A stretch of 64,000 nt of DNA, from contig NZ_CP102099.1 of assembly GCF_024582815.1 (NCBI RefSeq), forward strand, positions 2,294,001-2,358,000, in the 5' to 3' direction. The position numbers and the translations under genes are program-made. Below the pieces are notes generated by a model that saw only the letters and a list, made by a program, of their open reading frames with translations, did not search any database and was not told where the DNA came from. This DNA comes from Acinetobacter colistiniresistens. GTDB lineage: Bacteria > Pseudomonadota > Gammaproteobacteria > Pseudomonadales > Moraxellaceae. This document shows, in pieces, positions 57,087 to 64,000 of the stretch; the stretch's first letter is position 1, and each line of letters begins with the position of its first letter.

Positions 57087-57491
57087 ATGAGTATTCAAAC
57101 TGTTGAATGCATTGTCTGTGGGCATGTAGGGGCAACAAAAACGAAAGGCAGTGTTGCTATAACTATTTTTTTACTTTTTTGGGGGATATTACCTGGTGTT
57201 GTTTATGAAATTTGGCGAAGATCAAGCGGTAAAGTCTGCAGTGCTTGCGGAAGTAGCAATGTAAGACTTTTCATCCCTCGACCTATTCAAAATCAACAAC
57301 AAAATATAGAGCCACCTAAAATCTCTGGAACTAAATTAGTTGCCGCAGATGCATATGCATTTAATAAAAGTGAAAATGGGTCAATAAAATTTGATGAAAA
57401 TGGAATTGAATTAAAAAATTGCCCCGATTGTAAGGAGCTTATTAGGATTGATGCTCGAAAATGCAAACATTGCGCAAGTATATTTGAGTAA
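57087..57491 (+). CDS. Zinc-ribbon membrane protein, accessory gene
   Basis: The 134-residue protein starts with ECIVCGHVGATKTKG, has a single membrane helix (ITIFLLFWGILPGVVYEIW), a second pair CSACGSSN and a C-terminal ribbon (NCPDCKELIRIDARKCKHCA). Two zinc ribbons, one split by the membrane helix, suggest a small membrane-bound partner of nucleic acids or proteins. It follows the secreted protein by 6 bases and is not a tail part by type. Confidence 0.65.
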   Translation: MSIQTVECIVCGHVGATKTKGSVAITIFLLFWGILPGVVYEIWRRSSGKVCSACGSSNVRLFIPRPIQNQQQNIEPPKISGTKLVAADAYAFNKSENGSIKFDENGIELKNCPDCKELIRIDARKCKHCASIFE

Positions 57492-57505
57492 CATATTTAG
57501 TATTT

Positions 57506-57535
57506 AAAGCCCGACCATGAGTCGGGTTTTTTATT
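57506..57535 (+). terminator. Terminator before the tape measure gene
   Basis: AAAGCCCGAC/GTCGGGTTTT with a short loop and a T-run ends the accessory gene transcript, so the two accessory genes form their own unit. Confidence 0.75.
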
Positions 57536-57615
57536 GTCTTATTTTTTAGTTTTACCATACGGATATGTTGTGCCCATATCTATATGATCTTTTAAATCAG
57601 TAAAGAGGTATGCAT

Positions 57616-60600
57616 ATGGCTAATGATCTAGTATTTAAAGTTTTATTGGATGCAGATACAAAAGACTATGTATCGAACATTACACAATCAGAAGATGTTA
57701 CCAAAGCGATTGTAAAAACAATCAGAGAAGAAGCGGACAAGCTTAAAGATACATCGGAAAAAGCCGGCAAAGAAGTTGGTAAGATTATTCCAGATGATAT
57801 TAAATCTAAAGCTGACGATGCAAATTCAGCAATGATAAAAGTCACAAAAGCCGCAGATGATTTAGGTAAACAATCCAATTCTGCATCTGATAAGGTTGAA
57901 AATCTGAATGAAAAAATAAAAGCGACAGGTAAAGATGCAAGTACAGCTTCAAAAAATATTGAAGATTTAATCCCTAAGGGTACTTTAGATCTAGCAGGAG
58001 CATTAACAAGCAACTTAAATAATGCGACAGCTGCTATACAAGGTGCTGGATCGAATGCTAGTCAAACTGCAAAAGAATTCGCAGAATTCGGAAAAGTTTC
58101 AGAAAAAGCCTTAGGGGTTTTAAAATCAGATTTAGATCAGGCAAAGCAAAAATTACAGTCATTTTCTACAACGAACGCAACACCACAAGATATTGCTCGT
58201 GCGCAAGCAGAAGTAGATAAATTAGAAAAAGAAGTAAGCCAGGCGGATCAGGCGTTTAAAAATTTTCATCAAGCAAGTGGCCAAGCGAACCAAAGCCTTA
58301 AAGAGACTGAAAGTGCAGCAAATAGCGCCCAAAAAGGCGTTAATACTCTTAAGTCTGGGGTGACGGCATTGGTTAGTGCATTTGCTGCACTTGGGATAGG
58401 TTTAGGAGTCAAGGAGTTAATTGATGCAGCTGATGCTTATAATACATTAGCGGGTAGAATTAAAATCGCCACTCAAGATGGTGGTAATTTTGCTGAAGCA
58501 ATGAATGGGGTCCAGCGCGTTGCTATCAGTACAAATTCATCATTAGAAGCTACGGCCACTCTGTTTACCAAGGTTAATGATGTTGGTAAGCAAATGGGAC
58601 TTACCCAACAGCAGACATTAGATTTAACAGAAACTATCACAAAAGCGATGCAGCTTGGTGGTGGAAGTGCACAATCTAGTGAAGCCGCTGTGGTCCAGTT
58701 GACTCAAGCGCTGCAATCAGGGGTTCTTCGAGGCGATGAATTCAACAGTATTATGGAGCAAGCACCAGCAATCTCTAAACTGTTGGCACAGTCTTTAGGA
58801 GTGACCACAGGTGAACTGCGGAAAATGGCGAATGAGGGTGAGTTATCTACTAGCCGTGTTATAAAAGCATTTCAATCGCAAAGAGCTGCAGTAGATGCTG
58901 AGTATGCTCAATTACCTTTAACCGTGAATAAATCCCTACAGAAAATCAAAACGGAATGGATGATTTTAATAGGGGAAATGGATACCCAGGCAGGAAATAT
59001 AACCGGATCAATTGCGCAAATGTTATCTGGCTTAGCAGACAACATGGATGTGGTGAAAATAATCTTTAAAGATGTTATGTCAGGTATTGATGCTATTGGC
59101 GCAAGATTTAGCAGCTTGGTTGATGGTGGAACAATCCTGGCATTAAAAAATGCTGTCGGAAGTCTCTATGAAAGCTTTAAGAATTTGGTTAGCACAACAT
59201 TCGATTTAGGGAATTCATTGCAGGACATTTTTGTCACCCTAATTAAAAATGCTATAGGAACCTTAGGCTCATTTTTTGGCATCGTTCAAGATGGTGATAA
59301 AGACTTAAATCTTTTGAATACTACACTAAATGGTATTTCTATTGCCTTGGGCTTAGTGAGTGACGGCATTACTGGAGCAAAAATTGCGATTGAGTTTATT
59401 AGTGGTGCTGTTATCGCTTTTGCAGGAAGTTTTCTCAAAGCTCAAGGAGAGATTCTAGACTTTATTCCGTTGATGGGTAATGTTGCTGAACAAGCAAAAT
59501 TGAATGGTGAACGGTTAATTGCTGAGGGTAAAAAACTAATTGGTCAGGCTAATGATGATGCAATGGCCTTTGAAAGTGAGGGGAAAAAGAGACTAGATCG
59601 ATCCATTGAATCTGAAGCTCAAGCCAATGCCAGAATATTAGCAGAAAAGCGCAAAGCACTAGATGATACCTTATCACTTCAGTCTAGTGAGGAATTGGGT
59701 AATGCCAAGTTACAGGCGCAAAAACTAGCGGCAGTCGAAGAGTATGCTAATGGAGTAATCAAAGCTAATGATGGGTTGTTAAGCAAAGATTTACAGCTTG
59801 AACTTGCAAAAAAAGGATATTACACCACAGTTGATGAAGGTGGAAAGGTCGTAGTTAGCACCTTAACCGAGCAAGAGCAAGCAACTATAGAAGCAACTTT
59901 AAAAACTAAGCAACAAGAAGAGGCTTTTAGAAGTGCGGCAGCAGCGGGCCAAAAATTCGGTATAGACGTTGCAGCTGAGGTTAATAAGGCATCAAAAGAA
60001 TTTGTAAGTTCTAAGGGTACACTTACAGAATTTACGAACTCTTTAAAAGATTCAGGAATCATTGGTGCTCAAGCCGCCGACATGACATATCAGGCTTGGC
60101 AAAAGTGGTTGAGTCAGGCAAAAAATACAGCTGAAGTAGACGTAGCTAAATCTAAACTCATGGCAATGGGTGTTGCTGGCCAAGTATCTGGCGAACAAAT
60201 CAATGCAGGTTTTAAGCTTGCTGATGCCGCAGCCAAAGACTTGAATCCTACGCTTAATGCAGCCCGTGAAGCAGGGAATGCATTAGGCATAGATATTGAT
60301 AAAACGGCAAATATCATGTCTAAAGGGTTTGGCCAGGGAAGTGTTGCATTAGATGACCTTAAGGCAAAACTTAAAGAGTCAGGGATCGTTGGTCAAGATG
60401 CATCAAATACCATTTATCAAGCATGGCAGGCATGGTTAGGCAAAGCAGATAGTAAAGTCGAACTTGATGCAGCTCAGGCTAAATTAAAAGAGTTTGAGGC
60501 TCAGGGTGTGTTTTCATCTAAGCAAGTCGAAAACGGCATGCTTGCATTAAAACAACAGACTGAAAAAGTTGCAGAATCTACGGATGAAGTGACACAAGCT

Positions 60601-61506
60601 TTTAAGCGCCTTGGCATCCAAACCAAGGAACAATTAAAGCTTGCTGCAGATTCAGCGCTTGCTGATTTCAACACTATACAAGCCAGCGGTAAAGCAACGG
60701 CGGAAGGACTTAAACAAGCTTATGAGCGCGTTATGCAAGCCGCCGCCGCATCGGGTGATCAAGCTGTAATTGCAAACGCTAAAGCCCGAGGCGCATCTGT
60801 TGGGCTACAAGCTCAGATCGATGAGACTGGTAAAGCCTCAGTAAAATCAACTCAAGAGATTGTAGATGCTCTTTATAAAGTTGGTGATACGGCGCGAGGC
60901 TCAGCTTCACAAGGTTTCCGTGATCTTGGTCGTGTAGCCCGTGAAGAAGCAAGAAGCACTGCTGATGAATGGGAAGCAGCAATGAAGAAGGTTGATGCTG
61001 AACGTAAAGCGCAGGCCGCTTCTACGGCGAAAGGAATGGGTCAGGCTATGGATGATATGGCAGCCAAAGCAGCTGACTATGAGAAACGTTTAGCAGCTGC
61101 TGGCATGGATGCGGCGCAGGCCAAAAAAGCTGGCAAAGACGCCTTAGACAGCATGATGTTTGCTTACTCTCAAGCGTTAAAAATGGGATCTGTAACTGAC
61201 TTTAGTACGCCGTTACTTAAAAAGATGGATGACACTCTCGCTTATTGGCAGGGTAAAAAGTCTGGATCAGGTGGCAGCTCTGTTTCGGTCGGTGGTAAAT
61301 CACCTGCAGTCAATGTACCCAACATTCAAGCGCCGTCAATTGAGTCGCCTAAGGTGCCAAGTAGCTCTGATATCTCAAATCCTAAAACTGTTACTTATAA
61401 ATTTCAGTGGATGGGTAAGGAAATGGAGCTCAAAGGCGATCCTAATCAACAAAACTTAGTGAATGATTTTCTAACCGAACTTGAACAATTGAACAGGGCA
61501 AGATAA
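57616..61506 (+). CDS. Tape measure protein with 109-residue repeats
   Basis: The 1296-residue protein sets tail length and travels with the DNA on ejection. It has an N-terminal coiled coil rich in Ala, Lys and Asp and the tape measure domain (AADAYNTLAGRIKIATQDGG; LEATATLFTKVNDVGKQMGL; LQSGVLRGDEFNSIMEQAPA). Hydrophobic segments around residues 500-640 follow. From about residue 780 there is a tandem array with an exact 327-nt (109-residue) period: the LGI/FGI motifs start at 59959, 60286 and 60613, with a weaker fourth unit. The C terminus is Pro/Ser-rich. The ATG at 57616 has AGAGG at 7 bases; the ATG at 57610 is too close to it. Confidence 0.88.
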   Translation: MANDLVFKVLLDADTKDYVSNITQSEDVTKAIVKTIREEADKLKDTSEKAGKEVGKIIPDDIKSKADDANSAMIKVTKAADDLGKQSNSASDKVENLNEKIKATGKDASTASKNIEDLIPKGTLDLAGALTSNLNNATAAIQGAGSNASQTAKEFAEFGKVSEKALGVLKSDLDQAKQKLQSFSTTNATPQDIARAQAEVDKLEKEVSQADQAFKNFHQASGQANQSLKETESAANSAQKGVNTLKSGVTALVSAFAALGIGLGVKELIDAADAYNTLAGRIKIATQDGGNFAEAMNGVQRVAISTNSSLEATATLFTKVNDVGKQMGLTQQQTLDLTETITKAMQLGGGSAQSSEAAVVQLTQALQSGVLRGDEFNSIMEQAPAISKLLAQSLGVTTGELRKMANEGELSTSRVIKAFQSQRAAVDAEYAQLPLTVNKSLQKIKTEWMILIGEMDTQAGNITGSIAQMLSGLADNMDVVKIIFKDVMSGIDAIGARFSSLVDGGTILALKNAVGSLYESFKNLVSTTFDLGNSLQDIFVTLIKNAIGTLGSFFGIVQDGDKDLNLLNTTLNGISIALGLVSDGITGAKIAIEFISGAVIAFAGSFLKAQGEILDFIPLMGNVAEQAKLNGERLIAEGKKLIGQANDDAMAFESEGKKRLDRSIESEAQANARILAEKRKALDDTLSLQSSEELGNAKLQAQKLAAVEEYANGVIKANDGLLSKDLQLELAKKGYYTTVDEGGKVVVSTLTEQEQATIEATLKTKQQEEAFRSAAAAGQKFGIDVAAEVNKASKEFVSSKGTLTEFTNSLKDSGIIGAQAADMTYQAWQKWLSQAKNTAEVDVAKSKLMAMGVAGQVSGEQINAGFKLADAAAKDLNPTLNAAREAGNALGIDIDKTANIMSKGFGQGSVALDDLKAKLKESGIVGQDASNTIYQAWQAWLGKADSKVELDAAQAKLKEFEAQGVFSSKQVENGMLALKQQTEKVAESTDEVTQAFKRLGIQTKEQLKLAADSALADFNTIQASGKATAEGLKQAYERVMQAAAASGDQAVIANAKARGASVGLQAQIDETGKASVKSTQEIVDALYKVGDTARGSASQGFRDLGRVAREEARSTADEWEAAMKKVDAERKAQAASTAKGMGQAMDDMAAKAADYEKRLAAAGMDAAQAKKAGKDALDSMMFAYSQALKMGSVTDFSTPLLKKMDDTLAYWQGKKSGSGGSSVSVGGKSPAVNVPNIQAPSIESPKVPSSSDISNPKTVTYKFQWMGKEMELKGDPNQQNLVNDFLTELEQLNRAR

Positions 61507-61928
61507 TGAAGCTCAAGCGCAATTTAACAAATGAAACCGTCCAACTTGAGGATGGTTTTTTATGGTCTGACGAATTTGACTGGAAGCCCATTGAGCAATC
61601 ACAAGAGCGTGCAATTGACGGCACCTTAATTGTTCAAGAAGGCAAGAAGAAGTCTGGCAGACCTATTACTTTAACGCCGCCACCAGAACAAGGTTGGGTA
61701 AAGCGCTCTGAACTATCAATCATTAAGGATTGGTCTGCACTTCAGAATGAGCAATTCACGCTAATTTTTGAATATCCGCATGACACCCGCCAATTCAATG
61801 TGATTTTCAATCATGCGGAAGGCGCTATCGAAGCAAAGCCAGTACTAGGTTTCCCAACAGTATCTGATGGTGATTTCTACGAAGTCACTTTTAAATTTTT
61901 AGAGGTGCCAAATGCCGGTACAAACTAA
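61506..61928 (+). CDS. Distal tail protein, minor
   Basis: The 140-residue protein (NETVQLEDGFLWSDEFDWKP; LTPPPEQGWVKRSELSIIKD) starts on the last base of the tape measure stop codon and overlaps the next gene by 17 bases. In related phages a minor tail protein of this size lies here. Function by position only. Confidence 0.65.
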   Translation: MKLKRNLTNETVQLEDGFLWSDEFDWKPIEQSQERAIDGTLIVQEGKKKSGRPITLTPPPEQGWVKRSELSIIKDWSALQNEQFTLIFEYPHDTRQFNVIFNHAEGAIEAKPVLGFPTVSDGDFYEVTFKFLEVPNAGTN

Positions 61929-63894
61929 CAATCTAATTTTATACAAGTCTGAGCGTTTGACTGATACACCAGACGGCGGCGGTAAATACTCTGGGCAAGT
62001 TGTGGTTGATGGGGAGAGTAATAACCTTTTCCCTGATGTGTCGGAACTTGATAGAACTATGGGCCGTGTGTCAATTCGGAAAATCTTTGCTGGCATTAAT
62101 AACAACGATACAGCGGCATTAATGGGGTCCACGGTTTTTGTTTCCAAGAATCCAGATGATCCAAATGTTTCAGCTTTGCTGTTTAGTACTAAGTCGCATA
62201 CGGATATGCGTAGCGCAGCTGCTAATCGTATCGAAAGCTATTTAGCCAAGGGTGGCCAAGCAGTAGGGACATTGCTTGATACAGCGTACATCGGCATGAA
62301 GTCAGTTCAGGCTGTGATGGGAACCAATGAAGCCGAGAACAGTGTTGGTGACACTCTCGTTCTTGTGGTGAATGAAGGTACTGTAAATGAATTCACTCAA
62401 TTCTTTCGGATTACAAAAGTTGAAACACGCATTCAAAAGTTTCGCGCTGGCAGTGGTGGCGGTGGTTCTGAGGGTGAAAAGGAATGCAAGATTGCAACTT
62501 ATACTTTCAATGATCCACTTGCCCGTGATTTTGTTGGCCTAAGCATTCTACAGTGGTGGCAAAATGCTAAATCACCGACTTTGATTCGCGATACTGTGAT
62601 TGCAGATTCAGGTAAATATTATGCCAGTGTAGGTGTGGCGCAAAACGTTGGCGTGGGTAGCTTTACGATTCAAGCCAAGACGATCTTTAGCCAGCTTATC
62701 CCATCGTCGCAGACTGAAACGCCGTTGCTAGATCTTAATGCAGTCAGTGAAAACCTTGCATTGGTAGCTGGTAATAGCGGTACCATCACAGCACAATTCA
62801 CTACTAACGTGAACAATAACCAAAGCTTGTATATTGGTTCGAGTGTGCTTCCTGCGAGTGTTTCATTCACTTTATTTGGGCAAGCAATCATCGATAACGG
62901 CGGTACTTTACGCACAGTAAACGGCACTCAAATCGGCACAATCGACTACCAAGTTGGGCATATTGTATGGACCAATGCAGTCGGTTCAGGCAATGCGATT
63001 GTGAATATCACATTTACACCCGCAGCCGCACCGGTTCAGCCATTTGAGTCTTATGCTCTACCAGTCACTGCGGCGAATCAGGGTACCAACTGGACTGGCG
63101 TATTAACACCTATCCCTGCACCTGGTGCACTCAGTATCTCTTATATGTCTCAGGGTAAGTTCTATGTGATTCGGGATAACGGAACAGGGCGTTTATCTGG
63201 CGCGACTGATTCTATTGGTAGCGGCTCAATCAACTATCAAACAGGGACTTGGCTGCTAACTACAGGCGCACTTCCTGATGTTGGCACGCCGATTTTACTG
63301 CAATGGGGTAGCCCGATCAGCACGTTTGCAAGAGCTAATTCGCCAGTACTTCCTGCAGGTTTTGACTTTCAGTTATTCCAAAACGGGATTACAAGCCTCA
63401 CGGCGACATGGCAGCTGGAAGGCGAAACCAAGACTGCAACGGTCGATAGTTCAGGACAGTTCACTGGTGATGCCATCGGATCGATGACGTTCAATAACGG
63501 GAAAGGCCGAATCATTCCGAAGAAGTTGCCGCAGAAAAACACAGCATTTGTGCTGACGTATAACTACGGTACTGGGAAAACCCAAACGGTTTCGAATGTT
63601 AATCCTGATTCTAATCAAAAGTTGCTTTTCACGATTGGTACTGGGTCGGCAATTCAACCGTCATCAGTAGGGCTTGAACTGCCAGTCAATTCAACCAGTG
63701 GAAGTGCAGACAAGCGGATTGTGACCTTGCACGATGTTCCCATCGATGCAACGACAGGGAACTTGGTCAATGAGTTTGGCGAAGTGCAGGGCAAGATTGT
63801 TTATGCAACTGGCGCTTGTGAAGTCACACCAGTTCTACAGCGTACTGTTTATCGAACTGTTTATGAACCTTTAGTTTTCTATGTGAGTGGTTAA
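61912..63894 (+). CDS. Distal tail/baseplate protein with four repeated beta modules
   Basis: The 660-residue protein has an N-terminal region (DTPDGGGKYSGQVVVDGESN; LDRTMGRVSIRKIFAGINNN). A C-terminal half of repeated strands follows. A recurring motif closes each module: IGTIDYQVGHIVW, IGSGSINYQTGTWLL, IGSMTFNNGKGRII and VQGKIVYATGACEV. It probably forms part of the tail tip or baseplate. Modules of this kind can be receptor or cell-wall contacts. Known family not assigned. Confidence 0.7.
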   Translation: MPVQTNNLILYKSERLTDTPDGGGKYSGQVVVDGESNNLFPDVSELDRTMGRVSIRKIFAGINNNDTAALMGSTVFVSKNPDDPNVSALLFSTKSHTDMRSAAANRIESYLAKGGQAVGTLLDTAYIGMKSVQAVMGTNEAENSVGDTLVLVVNEGTVNEFTQFFRITKVETRIQKFRAGSGGGGSEGEKECKIATYTFNDPLARDFVGLSILQWWQNAKSPTLIRDTVIADSGKYYASVGVAQNVGVGSFTIQAKTIFSQLIPSSQTETPLLDLNAVSENLALVAGNSGTITAQFTTNVNNNQSLYIGSSVLPASVSFTLFGQAIIDNGGTLRTVNGTQIGTIDYQVGHIVWTNAVGSGNAIVNITFTPAAAPVQPFESYALPVTAANQGTNWTGVLTPIPAPGALSISYMSQGKFYVIRDNGTGRLSGATDSIGSGSINYQTGTWLLTTGALPDVGTPILLQWGSPISTFARANSPVLPAGFDFQLFQNGITSLTATWQLEGETKTATVDSSGQFTGDAIGSMTFNNGKGRIIPKKLPQKNTAFVLTYNYGTGKTQTVSNVNPDSNQKLLFTIGTGSAIQPSSVGLELPVNSTSGSADKRIVTLHDVPIDATTGNLVNEFGEVQGKIVYATGACEVTPVLQRTVYRTVYEPLVFYVSG

Positions 63895-63895
63895 T

Positions 63896-64000
63896 ATGAC
63901 TGAACTTCTTTTACCGCAAAAATCAAAAGTGGTCACAAGCACTGAATCATTAAAAGCATTTGATCCAACAACGATCAGTGTGCGGTACCGCGACACTTCT
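63896..64000 (+). CDS. Phage tail protein, N-terminal part (runs off the window)
   Basis: An ATG one base after the previous stop begins an open frame of 35 codons to the end of the window (TELLLPQKSKVVTSTESLKA, then DPTTISVRYRD). It continues the tail operon. Too short to assign. Confidence 0.6.
   Translation, partial: MTELLLPQKSKVVTSTESLKAFDPTTISVRYRDTS

Noticed and set aside
56799..57491. Toxin-antitoxin pair
   Set aside because: One is secreted and the other a zinc-ribbon membrane protein; neither looks like a known toxin or antitoxin.

Overview
The window looks like a chromosome segment of an Acinetobacter species. The DNA is AT-rich and the housekeeping proteins (AhpF, DnaE, TrmJ, CysE, DapC, GlnD, PurT, YchF, YebC) are gammaproteobacterial. 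The VgrG, IS982-family element and siphovirus-like prophage are also of kinds common in that genus. The genus is a judgement from sequence style and gene content; no database was searched.

Layout. Positions 1-30100 are ordinary chromosome. They hold a membrane protein, ahpF, two lipoproteins, a dnaE-trmJ-cysE operon, a Sel1-repeat protein, an AlaA-type aminotransferase with an extra N-terminal helix-turn-helix, msrB-gpx, a frameshifted AraC regulator beside a LysE-type exporter, an RND pump with its adaptor, an Lrp/LysE divergent pair, glnD-dapC, purT, small proteins, a Crp/Fnr regulator and an Mpo1-like protein. Positions 30372-37310 are an orphan type VI secretion island. It encodes VgrG, a cargo effector whose C-terminal half is a GH19 lysozyme/chitinase-like domain, and a duplicated immunity region that includes an LprI-like lysozyme-inhibitor gene. 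The effector is cut by a 974-bp IS982-family insertion with a 6-bp target duplication and carries two further frameshifts. Both copies of the other immunity gene are also frameshifted. Positions 37404-48588 return to chromosome: ychF, a six-gene sulfur-acquisition operon (two SfnB-like flavoproteins, an FMN monooxygenase, and a MetQ/N/I-type ABC transporter), a GST, an Lrp-type regulator, yebC and an acyltransferase.

From 48856 to the end lies a prophage. It begins inside a tRNA-Met gene of which only the 5' half is left. Repeat-rich attachment-site DNA, an excisionase-like gene and a truncated small gene follow. A replicative-helicase (DnaB-like) fragment is then joined directly and out of frame to the C-terminal half of a Mu F-like head protein, so a large internal deletion has removed the early, packaging and portal genes. 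The remaining head and tail genes are intact and in normal siphovirus order: DUF2213 protein, cement, capsid, connectors, tail terminator, tail tube, chaperone, two accessory genes, tape measure and distal tail proteins. They run off the window.

The points most worth a second look are the GH19 effector and immunity island with its internal duplication, the HTH-aminotransferase fusion with three direct repeats in its own upstream region, and the prophage deletion and tRNA-Met junction. The exact 327-nt repeats in the tape measure gene also merit attention.
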